From contig JBBRZN010000001.1 in assembly GCA_038236705.1 (NCBI GenBank), positions 101,645 to 165,644 on the forward strand: a stretch of 64,000 nt of DNA, in the 5' to 3' direction. Each line of letters starts with the position of its first letter. Within the stretch, counting starts at the first letter, position 1. This document shows, piece after piece, positions 53,822 through 62,104 of this stretch. The notes below the pieces were generated by a model. That model did not search any database and was not told where the DNA came from. It worked only from the letters and a program-made list of their open reading frames with translations. A program made the position numbers and the translations under genes. The DNA comes from AC-32 sp038236705. Lineage in GTDB: Bacteria > Actinomycetota > Thermoleophilia > Gaiellales > Gaiellaceae.

Positions 53822-56389
53822 CTACTTGATCCTAAACGCGATCGTCTTGCGCGTCGTCGGGCCGCCGCTCGTCGGACGAGCGAGCAGGCGAATCCGGTAC
53901 GCACCCGGCTGCAACAGGGTGCCGTCGGGGTCACGGCCGGTGAGGCCGAGCGTGACGCGGCCGGGCAACAGGTCGCGCAGGCGGGCGAGAAGGCCGAGGC
54001 GCCGGCGGCCGCGCCAGAGCTCGACGTCGAGCCTGGCGAGGGGCTGCACCTGGGCGCCGGTCGGCGTCTCGAGGAGGCTCCCCGCGCGCAACGAGAGCAC
54101 CGCCGGAGTCGTGTCCGAGGGCGTAAAGGCGCTCGCGGAGAGGCCGATCTCCGAGATCAGCGTGGTCGACGGCGAGCCGAACGTGATCGCCCAGGGAACC
54201 TTCAGCGGCCCTGCTCCCCGAGCGATCAGGAGTACCGTCCCTTCGGCCGAACCATCCGTCGCGGGGGCGCCGTTCAGGCGGACGCGGAGCTGCACCGAAG
54301 CGTGGCCCCCCGGCTTCAGCCGCACCCACTTGGGCTTCGAGTCGATCACCAGGCCGCCCTGCCCCGGGGCGCGGATGCGCACGAGCAGGCGCCGCGACGA
54401 GACGTTGCGCAGCGTGAGCTCTTCGGTCGCTTCCCAGCCGTCGCCCTCGGCGCGGCCGAAGGCGAGCGTGACGGGGTCGACCGTGAGCTCGGCCGCCGAA
54501 GCCGCACCGAGATCGAGCAAGCCCGCTCCCTGCGCCGTGACGCTGGTCTGGGAGAGCGAGCGCGCCGTGCCCGCGAGCAGGCTGCGCAGATCGAGGCCGC
54601 GCAGGGCCGGCCGCGCCTGCGCCAGAACGGCCGCGGCGCCCGCGACCACGGCTGCGGCGGCGCTCGAGCCGTTGATTGTTCCGAAGCGCGGCGTGCCGTC
54701 GTCGTTAGATCCGGGCTCGGAGGTCGCCAGCGCGACTCCGGGCGCGATCAGGTCGGGCTTCACGCGGCCGTCGAACGCGAGGCCTCGCGACGAGAAGGGC
54801 GCGACTTCGCCGGAGGTGCCGTTGACCACGATCCGCGGAACCCCGATCGAGATCGCGGGGCGCTCGTGCCGCCTGACTGCAGCCGCCGCGAGCCGTCCCA
54901 CGCGCAAGGGCAGGCTCAGCACGGGCACGTTGACGCTCTCGTCGAGGCCGAGCCCTCCGGCGGGAAGCTCCGTGTCATAGAGCACCACGGCCGCTGCGCC
55001 CGCGCGCGCCGCGTACTGCGTTGCGAGCTGGGGATCCTGGCCGCCGTGCACGAGGGCGGCGCGGCCCGCGACGAGGCTGACCCCTTGGCCGTCGAAGAAC
55101 TGCGCGAGCTGCGGCCCGCTCGTGCCTTCGGCAGCCGGCCTCGGCGCGGCGAGCTCCCGCTCCAACGGACGCGACGCGACCACGGCTCCGGCGAGCGGCA
55201 GCGGCCGGTCGAGCAGCAGGTCGAGGCCCACACGTATCGCCACGGGCACCTCCTCGGCCTCCGAGCGGAGGTCGGCCGCACCGACCGTGAGCGCGTAGGG
55301 CGCGCCGCCCGGGCTGGAGACGCTGCCGTAGGCGGGGCCGGCCGGGCCGTCGTTGCCCACCGGCGCGACCACGAGCATGTCGAGCCGGAGCGCCCCGCGG
55401 ATCGCGCGCGCCTCGGGCGAGTCGGCAAAGGCGCCGTACGAGGCGGCGACGCCGATGAGGGCGATCCGGGCCGCGTCGTGCGCGTCACCGTCGGCGTTCG
55501 GGTCGACCGCGCGCTCGAGCCCCTGAATCAGCTGGTCGGTCCGCGAATAGACGGCCCAACCTCCCTTGAGGTCGTGCTGCCAGCCAGCAATCCGGATCGG
55601 CAGCACCGATGCGCCGGCCGCCACGCCGGTTGGCCCGGCCGGGTCCCCGGCTCCGACGAGGATGCCGGCCAGCTCGGTGCCGTGATGCTCGACGCGGCTC
55701 GAGTCGGTAGGGTCGGCTACCGCAGGCGCGCCGTCTCGCTGGTTGACCACGTCGATCCCGTGCAGCACTCGTCCCCGGAGGTGCGGCTGCGCCCGATCGA
55801 CGCCGGTGTCGAGGAGAGCGATCGTGACGCCGCGGCCGTCGTAGCCTGGGAGCGACACCGCCGGCAGGCGGCCGGCGCCGTGCGCGAGCCCCTTCTTGCC
55901 GAGCAGCTCCGACGAGACCGAGGCCGGGTAGGCGACGCGAACCGGATAGACCCCGGCGACCTCGGGCCTCCGCTCGAACACCGCGACCGCCTGGGCGTCG
56001 AGGGGTGCCGAGAAGGCGTTGAGCACGCGGGTGTAGCTGAACTCGACCCGCGGGCGGATCCCGCGTGCGCTCACCTCTGAGAGGAGCTGCCGCTGGGCCA
56101 GGAGGGCCAGCCGTGTCCAGCGGCGCTCCGCACCCTGGGTCGCGACCCCACCGTTGGCCGCAACCCGCTGCGCCATGGAGGGAGCCCTCAGGACGACGAG
56201 CTGCCGCTGGCCGACGGCCACCTTCGGGTGTGCGCCGCCGACGAGGCCGCGCCACGACGAGGCCTTCGAGACCAGCGAGCGCTGTGTGGCGCTGCTGACG
56301 CCGAAGCCGACGACGAGCAGCGTGGCCGCCAGCGCGATGATCGCGGCGGGCGCGGCCCTCCGTGACTCAGGCAGCCGAGGAAAAGGCAT
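53822..56389 (-). CDS. secreted subtilisin-family (S8) serine protease
   Basis: 855 residues. N-terminal signal/anchor helix (AAIIALAATLLVVGFGV), propeptide-like region, then the S8 domain: Asp in VTIALLDTGVDR, His in VEHHGTELAGI, oxyanion Asn in VVAPVGNDGPAG, Ser in GTINGSSAAAAVVAG. A PA-type insert (SLVAGRAALVHGGQD...AAAVVLYDTELP) lies between, and fibronectin-like beta domains make up the last 270 residues. The Ser motif lacks the usual GTSMAxP sequence. ATG start overlapping tsaD by 23 bases. Confidence 0.88.
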   Translation of the reverse strand: MPFPRLPESRRAAPAAIIALAATLLVVGFGVSSATQRSLVSKASSWRGLVGGAHPKVAVGQRQLVVLRAPSMAQRVAANGGVATQGAERRWTRLALLAQRQLLSEVSARGIRPRVEFSYTRVLNAFSAPLDAQAVAVFERRPEVAGVYPVRVAYPASVSSELLGKKGLAHGAGRLPAVSLPGYDGRGVTIALLDTGVDRAQPHLRGRVLHGIDVVNQRDGAPAVADPTDSSRVEHHGTELAGILVGAGDPAGPTGVAAGASVLPIRIAGWQHDLKGGWAVYSRTDQLIQGLERAVDPNADGDAHDAARIALIGVAASYGAFADSPEARAIRGALRLDMLVVAPVGNDGPAGPAYGSVSSPGGAPYALTVGAADLRSEAEEVPVAIRVGLDLLLDRPLPLAGAVVASRPLERELAAPRPAAEGTSGPQLAQFFDGQGVSLVAGRAALVHGGQDPQLATQYAARAGAAAVVLYDTELPAGGLGLDESVNVPVLSLPLRVGRLAAAAVRRHERPAISIGVPRIVVNGTSGEVAPFSSRGLAFDGRVKPDLIAPGVALATSEPGSNDDGTPRFGTINGSSAAAAVVAGAAAVLAQARPALRGLDLRSLLAGTARSLSQTSVTAQGAGLLDLGAASAAELTVDPVTLAFGRAEGDGWEATEELTLRNVSSRRLLVRIRAPGQGGLVIDSKPKWVRLKPGGHASVQLRVRLNGAPATDGSAEGTVLLIARGAGPLKVPWAITFGSPSTTLISEIGLSASAFTPSDTTPAVLSLRAGSLLETPTGAQVQPLARLDVELWRGRRRLGLLARLRDLLPGRVTLGLTGRDPDGTLLQPGAYRIRLLARPTSGGPTTRKTIAFRIK

Positions 56390-57329
56390 CGAGCCCAAGA
56401 TAACCGGGCGGGAGGATCGCCTCCGTGTAGCGGGCGGCCGAAGCGATCATCGCGGCGTTGTCGGTGCAGAGCTCCAGCGGCGGCGCCGTCGCATCCGGAA
56501 GCGCGGCGCGAAGCTCCGAGTTGGCGGCGACCCCGCCGACGATCGCGATCCGCTCGGCGCCGATCTGCTCTGCGGCCTCGAGCGTGCGCCGCGTGAGCGC
56601 GCGGACGATCGCGCGCTGATAGCTCGCGGCGAGATCGGCACGGCGCGCTTCCAGCTCATGCTCCAGCTTCCGCACCTCGTAGAGCAGCGCCGTCTTCACC
56701 CCGGAGAACGAAAAGTCGAGCCCGGGCACGCGCGCGACCGGGAAGCTGAACGCGTCCGGGTCGCCCTCGCGCGCGAGCCGGTCGAGCTCGGCGCCGCCGG
56801 GGTAGCCGAGGCCGAGCAGGCGCGCGCCCTTGTCGAAGGCCTCGCCGGCGGCGTCGTCGAGGGTCGCGCCGATCGGGCGGAAGCCGCCACGCTCCTGCAC
56901 GTCGACCAGCATCGTGTGCCCGCCGCTGGCGAGCAGGCAGAGGAAGGGCGGCTCGAGTGGCTCGGGCGCGAGGTAGAGCGAGGCGACGTGGCCGTGCAGG
57001 TGGTTCACCGGTACGAGCGGCAGGCCGCGGCCCCAGGCGAGCGCCTTCGCCGCCGACAGCCCGACGAGCAGCGCACCGACCAGGCCAGGGCCTTGCGTGA
57101 CCGCGACGGCCTCGACGTCGTCGAGCGACGCGCCTGCCTCGCCGAGCGCCTCGCGCACCACCGGGAGCACGAGCTCGAGGTGCCGCCGCGAGGCGATCTC
57201 CGGGACGACTCCGCCGAAGCGCGCATGCAGGTCGGCCTGGGAGGAGACGACGCTGGAGCGAATCTCGCCCTCGGCGCTCACGAGCGCCGCCGCGGTCTCG
57301 TCGCACGAGGTCTCGAGCCCGAGGATCAT
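56367..57329 (-). CDS. tsaD: tRNA N6-threonylcarbamoyladenosine transferase subunit
   Basis: 320 residues, ASKHA fold. ILGLETSCDETAAALV, GVVPEIASRRHLE, the metal-binding VNHLHGHVASLY, ASGGHTMLV and IVGGVAANSELR are all present. With TsaB and TsaE it installs t6A37 on ANN-reading tRNAs. ATG start; part of the cluster tsaE-tsaB-rimI-tsaD. Confidence 0.96.
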   Translation of the reverse strand: MILGLETSCDETAAALVSAEGEIRSSVVSSQADLHARFGGVVPEIASRRHLELVLPVVREALGEAGASLDDVEAVAVTQGPGLVGALLVGLSAAKALAWGRGLPLVPVNHLHGHVASLYLAPEPLEPPFLCLLASGGHTMLVDVQERGGFRPIGATLDDAAGEAFDKGARLLGLGYPGGAELDRLAREGDPDAFSFPVARVPGLDFSFSGVKTALLYEVRKLEHELEARRADLAASYQRAIVRALTRRTLEAAEQIGAERIAIVGGVAANSELRAALPDATAPPLELCTDNAAMIASAARYTEAILPPGYLGLDAFSSAA

Positions 57330-57366
57330 CCGAGTGCCCCTGACCGGAGCACGAGGGCCAGCGAAC

Positions 57367-57846
57367 TCACAAGGAGTCGGCCGCCGATTCGGAGACCGGA
57401 TCCTTCCACATGATCAGCGCGTCCTCGCGGTTGTCGGTGTAGTAGCCGCGCCGCACGCCGCGCGGGCGGAAGCCAAGCCGCTCGTAGAGCTTGATCGCCC
57501 CGGTGTTCGAGATGCGCACCTCGAGCGTGTAGCCGCGACGGCTGCGGCCTGAGGTGAGCTCGAAGAGGCGCCGGAGCAGCAGCGAGGCGATCCCCTGGCG
57601 GCGGCGCGCAGGCGCGACGGCGACGTTCATCACGTGCCATGCGTCCACGTAGCGCGAGATCACGAGGTAGCCCACGAGCCGGCCGTTCTCGGGATCGAAG
57701 GCGCCGAGGCAGAGCGACGAGGGCTTGGCGAGCTCGCTTGCGAACATCGAGCGCGACCACGGCGTCGGGTAGGAGCCGCGCTCGATCTCCTCGATCTCGT
57801 TCAGGTCGCGCAGCTCGAGCCGGCGGAGCTCGATCACGTTGGTCAT
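57367..57846 (-). CDS. rimI: ribosomal protein bS18 alanine N-acetyltransferase
   Basis: 159 residues, single GNAT domain. RGSYPTPWSRSMFASEL is the RimI N-terminal signature; the acetyl-CoA loop is VAPARRRQGIASLLL and the end NTGAIKLYERLGFRPRGVRRGYY. The position between tsaB and tsaD is the standard one for rimI. Overlaps tsaB by 4 bases (ATGA). 37 bp to tsaD. Confidence 0.93.
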   Translation of the reverse strand: MTNVIELRRLELRDLNEIEEIERGSYPTPWSRSMFASELAKPSSLCLGAFDPENGRLVGYLVISRYVDAWHVMNVAVAPARRRQGIASLLLRRLFELTSGRSRRGYTLEVRISNTGAIKLYERLGFRPRGVRRGYYTDNREDALIMWKDPVSESAADSL

Positions 57847-58436
57847 GCCTTCTGCTCCGCGTCCGGGATCCGCAGATAGAGCGGCTCGACCTCCTCGGCG
57901 GGGCCGAACTCGGTTGCCAGCGCGGCGTGGAAGCGGGCCCGGGGGCGGTGCCGCTCGTCGTCGTCGGGCGGCACCTCCGCGCCGCGCTCCTCCAGGACGT
58001 CCCGATAGCGGACGGCTCCGTCACCGACGCAGAGCGTGCCGGGCTCGAGCTCGAGCTCCTGCGGCGCCGCGGTGACCACCTCGCCGTTCACGCGCGTGAA
58101 GATCTCTCGCCGGCCGGCGTCCACGACGGGCAGGGCTCCGGGGGCACCGGCGGCGAGAGCGTCGAGCGTCGAGACCCCGGCGACGGGCACGTCGAGCGCG
58201 AACGCCAGCCCTCGCGCCGCGGCCAGACCCATGCGCAGGCCGGTGAAGCTGCCCGGGCCGATTCCAACCACGACACCGCCCAGCTCGGAGGGCTCGGACC
58301 CGGCCTCGCGGAGCAGCTCGTCGGCGTCTTCGAGCACCCGGACGGCCCGGGAGGCGCGCTCTCCGAGCACCTCTCCGTCCCGGACGAGCGCGGTCGTGGC
58401 AACGCTCGTCGCGGTGTCAAACGCGAGTGTCAGCAC
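57843..58436 (-). CDS. tsaB: tRNA t6A biosynthesis protein TsaB
   Basis: 197 residues, degenerate ASKHA subunit that scaffolds TsaD. TLAFDTATSVATTALV, VVVGIGPGSFTGLRMGLAAARGLA and VPVAGVSTLDALAAG are typical. Overlaps tsaE by 20 bases. Confidence 0.94.
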   Translation of the reverse strand: MLTLAFDTATSVATTALVRDGEVLGERASRAVRVLEDADELLREAGSEPSELGGVVVGIGPGSFTGLRMGLAAARGLAFALDVPVAGVSTLDALAAGAPGALPVVDAGRREIFTRVNGEVVTAAPQELELEPGTLCVGDGAVRYRDVLEERGAEVPPDDDERHRPRARFHAALATEFGPAEEVEPLYLRIPDAEQKA

Positions 58437-58875
58437 CCCCGAAGAGGCGCTCGAGCAGGGCGTTTTCCGGGCTTTCGAGCGTGATGTGGCGATGAGCAGG
58501 ATCCACGTGGGACAAACGTACCTCCACCCGCACCGGCGGGAGGGCCCTGACGGCCGCCTCGGGCCACTCGACGAAGCAGATCGCGTCGTCGAAGTACGGC
58601 TCCAGGTCGCCCCATTCGGCGGCCGAGAAACCCTGGAAGCGAAAGAGGTCGAGGTGCGAGACGTCGGGGTCGGCGGGGTAGCGGTGGCCGACGGTGAAGG
58701 TCGGGCTCGTCACCGGCACCGTCACGCCGAGGGCCCGGCAGGCGCCGCGCACGAAGGTCGTCTTGCCGCTGCCGAGCTCGCCCGAGACGGTGACGACGTC
58801 GCCCGCCCGAAGCTCGCGCGCGAGGGTCGCCGCGACCGCCTCCGTCTCCGCCGGCGAGGCGGAGCGAATCTCCAC
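58417..58875 (-). CDS. tsaE: tRNA t6A biosynthesis ATPase TsaE
   Basis: 152 residues. P-loop GELGSGKTTFVRGACRALG, then PVTSPTFTVGHRY, HLDLFRF and the FVEWPE motif. Drives the TsaBD cycle. GTG start with AAGGGAG 4 nt upstream, placed just after the uracil-DNA glycosylase stop, so the repair gene and the t6A cluster are probably one transcript. Confidence 0.94.
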   Translation of the reverse strand: MEIRSASPAETEAVAATLARELRAGDVVTVSGELGSGKTTFVRGACRALGVTVPVTSPTFTVGHRYPADPDVSHLDLFRFQGFSAAEWGDLEPYFDDAICFVEWPEAAVRALPPVRVEVRLSHVDPAHRHITLESPENALLERLFGGADTRV

Positions 58876-58882
58876 GGCTCCC

Positions 58883-59572
58883 TTAAAAGAGGCCGAGCTG
58901 GACCGCGGGCTCGGCGAGCACCGGCGGCGCGAGCTGCGGGGCTGCCGCCGGCACGGCCTCTGCGGCAGGGCGGCCGAGGATGGCCGGGAGGCGCGCGAAG
59001 TCCTCCTCCAGCACCTTGAGCATCGCGGGCGTGTAGAGCGCCGCGGCCGGGTGGTAGAGCGGGTAGAGCAGCACGCGGTTGCCGCCGACGGTCACGTCCT
59101 GCTCTGCGCCGTGGACGCGCGTGATCCCCGCCGGCTTGCCCGAGAGCAGCTTGGTCGCGAAGTTGCCGAGGGTAGCGACGACGCGCGGGCGGATCAGCTC
59201 GATCTGGCGGAAGAGGTGGCCCTCACAGGCCTCGATCTCGTCCGCGCCGGGGTCGCGGTTCCCCGGCGGGCGGCACTTGAGCACGTTGGCGATGTAGACG
59301 GTGTCGCGGTCTGACCCGATTCCGGCCAGGAGCTTGTCGAGCAGCTTGCCGGCCTGCCCGACGAACGGGTAGCCCTGCTTGTCCTCGTGGAACCCCGGCG
59401 CCTCGCCGACGAACATCAGGTCGGCGTTCGGGTCGCCCGCGCCGAAGACCACCTGCGTGCGACCTTGCGCCAGCCGGCAGCGCGTGCAGCCGGAGACGTG
59501 AAGCCCGTAGGCGTCGAGCTCGGTCAGGCTCCGTTCAGCCGCAGCCACAGGAGCCGCCGCAACAACCGCCAC
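58883..59572 (-). CDS. family 4 uracil-DNA glycosylase (4Fe-4S)
   Basis: 229 residues from GTG 59572, or 221 from GTG 59548. Family 4 features: CTRCRLAQGRTQVVFGAGD (two Fe-S cysteines), FVGEAPGFHEDKQGYPFVGQAGKLLD (catalytic loop), NVLKCRPPGNRDP with a further cysteine in EACEGHL, and LYPLYHPAAALY. Removes uracil from DNA. The longer start overlaps the FmdB gene by 38 bases. Confidence 0.93.
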   Translation of the reverse strand: MAVVAAAPVAAAERSLTELDAYGLHVSGCTRCRLAQGRTQVVFGAGDPNADLMFVGEAPGFHEDKQGYPFVGQAGKLLDKLLAGIGSDRDTVYIANVLKCRPPGNRDPGADEIEACEGHLFRQIELIRPRVVATLGNFATKLLSGKPAGITRVHGAEQDVTVGGNRVLLYPLYHPAAALYTPAMLKVLEEDFARLPAILGRPAAEAVPAAAPQLAPPVLAEPAVQLGLF

Positions 59573-59747
59573 CGGAGGAAGGCCCGCCGTAGGTCGGCTG
59601 CGCGGCGGTGCCGTGAGTCGCGAACACGGAGAACTGCTTGCGCACGTTCGAGGCGCTGCAGTCCGGGCAGTCCGGCTCTTCGCCGTTCCGGACGAGCTCC
59701 TCGAAGTGCGACTCGCACTCCATGCAGACGTATTCGTAGATCGGCAC
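59535..59747 (-). CDS. FmdB-family zinc ribbon protein
   Basis: 70 residues: PIYEYVCMECESHFEELV and EPDCPDCSASNVRKQFSVF give the two CxxC pairs, followed by a Gly/Cys tail (GGGCCGGSCGCG) that may bind metal too. Function unknown; FmdB-type genes commonly precede DNA-repair or translation genes. GTG 59747 chosen for the standard (M)PIYEY start. Confidence 0.88.
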   Translation of the reverse strand: MPIYEYVCMECESHFEELVRNGEEPDCPDCSASNVRKQFSVFATHGTAAQPTYGGPSSGGGCCGGSCGCG

Positions 59748-59851
59748 CGTGTCAGCAGACCCTAGCAACGTCTGAACTGGCTGGTCGATGCGATGAGACC
59801 TTCCTCAAAACCACGGATAGTGATCTTCCACCAGGCATCGGACGGACCGAT

Positions 59852-61477
59852 TTAGACGCCCGGGAGCTCGAAGAAGAACGTTGAGCCTTCCCCGGGCTGG
59901 GAGCGGACGCCGATGCTGCCGCCCATCCGTCGTACGAGCTCGCGGCTGATGTACAGCCCTAGCCCGGTACCGCCCGGGACCTCTCGCTGGTTGGGGTCCG
60001 CGCGGTAGAACTTCTCGAAGATCGCCCGCTGCTCCGACTGCGGGATCCCGATCCCCTCATCCTCGACCTCGACACGCGCGCCGGTCGCCAACCGGGCCGC
60101 GGAGACGGTGACCGCCCCGCCGCGCGGCGAGTACTTGACCGCATTGTCGATCAGGTTGAGGAGCACCTGCTCGATCCGGTCGCGGTCGCCGACTGCAGCG
60201 GCGCCCTTGCCGATCTCCGCGGCCAACGAGATCGACTCCGGCAGTTGCCCCCGCATCGTCTCCACCGCACCGCGGACCACCTCCGCGAGGTCAAGCGGTT
60301 CGCGGTCGACGGGCAGATCTCCGCGATCGAGACGGCTCGCCAGGAGCACCTCCTCCGTGATCTGAGTGAGGCGCGTCGCCTGAGAGTCGATCATCTCGAG
60401 GAGCTGCTGGCGCTGCTCCGGCGAGAGAGCGATGTCCTCGCGCAAGAGCGTCTTGGCAGCGCCCAGCACCGCGGTCATCGGTGTGCGCAGCTCATGCGAG
60501 ACGGTTGCGATGAAGTCGCTCTTCGCCTCGTCCAGCCGGCGCTCCACGGTGAGGTCGCGGAAGGCGTAGACGACGCCGGCGAAGCTCCGAACGGCCACGA
60601 ACGACAGCCACAGCTCACGGCCCTCCAGGTCGATCGGCACCGTCACCGACCTGGCCGCGGAGGTGCCCTCCGAGATGGGAATCTCGGCGGCGACCGCATC
60701 CCAACCGTCGAAGATCTCGGAGGCCGGCCGGCCGCGTGCTTCGTCGCCGCTGCGGCCGCTGGCGAGCTCCGCAGCCCGGTTCCAGAAACGGATGATCCCG
60801 CCTTCGTCGACGAGGAAGACGCCGTCGCCGACAGCGGCCAAGACCCGCGCTGCATGCTCGCGCTCCGCAGCGGTCGCCTCGGCTCGTGCGCGTGCCGCGG
60901 CTTCTTCCTGCGCGCGCTCGTGCAGCCGGGCGTTGCGCCCGGCGGCTGCCATCAGGCTGATCAGTCCCTCCGCGAGCTCGAGCTGCTCCTGGTCGTACTC
61001 GGAGCGCTCGTGCATGAGCTGCACGACCCCGACGACCTGACCCTCGTGCTTGACCGGGAGCATCATCGCCGACTGCACGCCGGGCGGGCCCTCGTCCGGG
61101 ATCTTCCGCACGTGGCCCTCGCGGTCGACGTCGTAGTAGACGCCGCCCGGATCCTTGACCTGCTCGGGGACGTCGTTGACCAGGAGCGGCTCGCCGCTGA
61201 CGATCACTCGGCTCTGCATGCCGCCGCCCTCCCGATTCAGCGGCAGCGCCGGGAAGATCGCGGGATCGAGCCGCTCGCCGTCGACCCAGGCGTAGTCGCA
61301 GCTGATGAGCTGCGTCTTCGGGTCGAAGGAGGAGACGACCACGCCGCCGTGCGGCACGGCTTCGGCCAGCAACTCGCGGAAGCGATCGTAGACGCGGTCG
61401 AGCTCGAGGGTCTCGTTCAGGTAGCGCGCGGCCGCCAGCAGCAGCTCGGCCTTCTCTGCCCCCGTGTGACGGGTCAC
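59852..61477 (-). CDS. GAF-PAS sensor histidine kinase
   Basis: 541 residues, no membrane segment. GAF domain (about 10-165), coiled-coil linker (QEEAAARARAEATAAEREHAAR), PAS domain (about 195-305, DGVFLVDEGGIIRFWNRAAE), HisKA with the phosphorylated His in DFIATVSHELRTPM, HATPase with N box LLNLIDNAVKYS, G1 VEDEGIGIP, and G2 GGTGLGLYISREL. A cytosolic two-component kinase sensing a soluble signal; no response regulator adjoins. GTG start 6 nt after GATGAT, likely leaderless, 18 bp from the divergent GNAT gene. Confidence 0.92.
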   Translation of the reverse strand: MTRHTGAEKAELLLAAARYLNETLELDRVYDRFRELLAEAVPHGGVVVSSFDPKTQLISCDYAWVDGERLDPAIFPALPLNREGGGMQSRVIVSGEPLLVNDVPEQVKDPGGVYYDVDREGHVRKIPDEGPPGVQSAMMLPVKHEGQVVGVVQLMHERSEYDQEQLELAEGLISLMAAAGRNARLHERAQEEAAARARAEATAAEREHAARVLAAVGDGVFLVDEGGIIRFWNRAAELASGRSGDEARGRPASEIFDGWDAVAAEIPISEGTSAARSVTVPIDLEGRELWLSFVAVRSFAGVVYAFRDLTVERRLDEAKSDFIATVSHELRTPMTAVLGAAKTLLREDIALSPEQRQQLLEMIDSQATRLTQITEEVLLASRLDRGDLPVDREPLDLAEVVRGAVETMRGQLPESISLAAEIGKGAAAVGDRDRIEQVLLNLIDNAVKYSPRGGAVTVSAARLATGARVEVEDEGIGIPQSEQRAIFEKFYRADPNQREVPGGTGLGLYISRELVRRMGGSIGVRSQPGEGSTFFFELPGV

Positions 61478-61482
61478 GTCGG

Positions 61483-61489
61483 CATCATC
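61483..61489. promoter_or_regulatory. overlapping -10-like boxes, kinase / GNAT divergence
   Basis: CATCATC supplies GATGAT on minus (61489-61484, 6 nt to GTG 61477) and CATCAT on plus (61483-61488, 7 nt to GTG 61496). Both keep A at position 2 and T at 6. Weaker than the other pairs because the first T is missing. Confidence 0.35.
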
Positions 61490-61495
61490 ACCCAC

Positions 61496-62065
61496 GTGGA
61501 CGTGTTCGAAAAGCTCGCCCAGCGACTGGAGGGGCGGTTCGTGGTGCTGGAGCCGCTCGGGCCCGAGCACGTGGACGGTCTTCGCGCGGCCGCATCCGAC
61601 GAGCGGATCTGGACCTGGATGGTCACGCGCGATGTCGAGGAGTGGATCGCCGACGCGCTGAGTGAGGAAGGCCGTCAGACGTTCGCGATCCTCCAGGACG
61701 GGGCCGTCGTCGGCTCCTCGAGCTACATGTCGCTCGCGCCCGAGCACCTCCGGCTCGAAATCGGCAGCACGTGGATGAGCCCATCCACCTGGAGCACCGG
61801 CGCGAACGCCGAGGCGAAGTACCTGCTGCTTCGGCACGCCTTCGAGGTACTCGGCTGTCGGCGGGTCGAGTTCAAGACGGACGCGCTCAACGAGCGCGCT
61901 CGGGGCGCGCTGGCGGCGCTGCCCTCGGAGTTCGAGGGGATCCACCGCAAGCACATGCTCGTCCGCGGCGGCGAGCGGCGTGATTCAGCCTGGTACGCCG
62001 TGATCGACGACGACTGGCCGGAGGTGCGCGCGGCGCTCGAGCGCAGGCTCGTCCCGCAGGGCTAG
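61496..62065 (+). CDS. RimJ/RimL-type GNAT acetyltransferase
   Basis: 189 residues. RFVVLEPLGPEHVDGLRAAASDERIW is typical of the RimJ group, followed by EIGSTWMSPSTWSTGANAEAKYLLLRHAFEVLGCRRVEFKTDALNER. Probably acetylates a protein N-terminus, amino acid or small amine. GTG start, likely leaderless. 39 bp before the DUF2520 gene. Confidence 0.87.
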   Translation: MDVFEKLAQRLEGRFVVLEPLGPEHVDGLRAAASDERIWTWMVTRDVEEWIADALSEEGRQTFAILQDGAVVGSSSYMSLAPEHLRLEIGSTWMSPSTWSTGANAEAKYLLLRHAFEVLGCRRVEFKTDALNERARGALAALPSEFEGIHRKHMLVRGGERRDSAWYAVIDDDWPEVRAALERRLVPQG

Positions 62066-62104
62066 ACTTCCGGCGCCCGGTATCCGCTACGGAACTGGAG
62101 CTCG

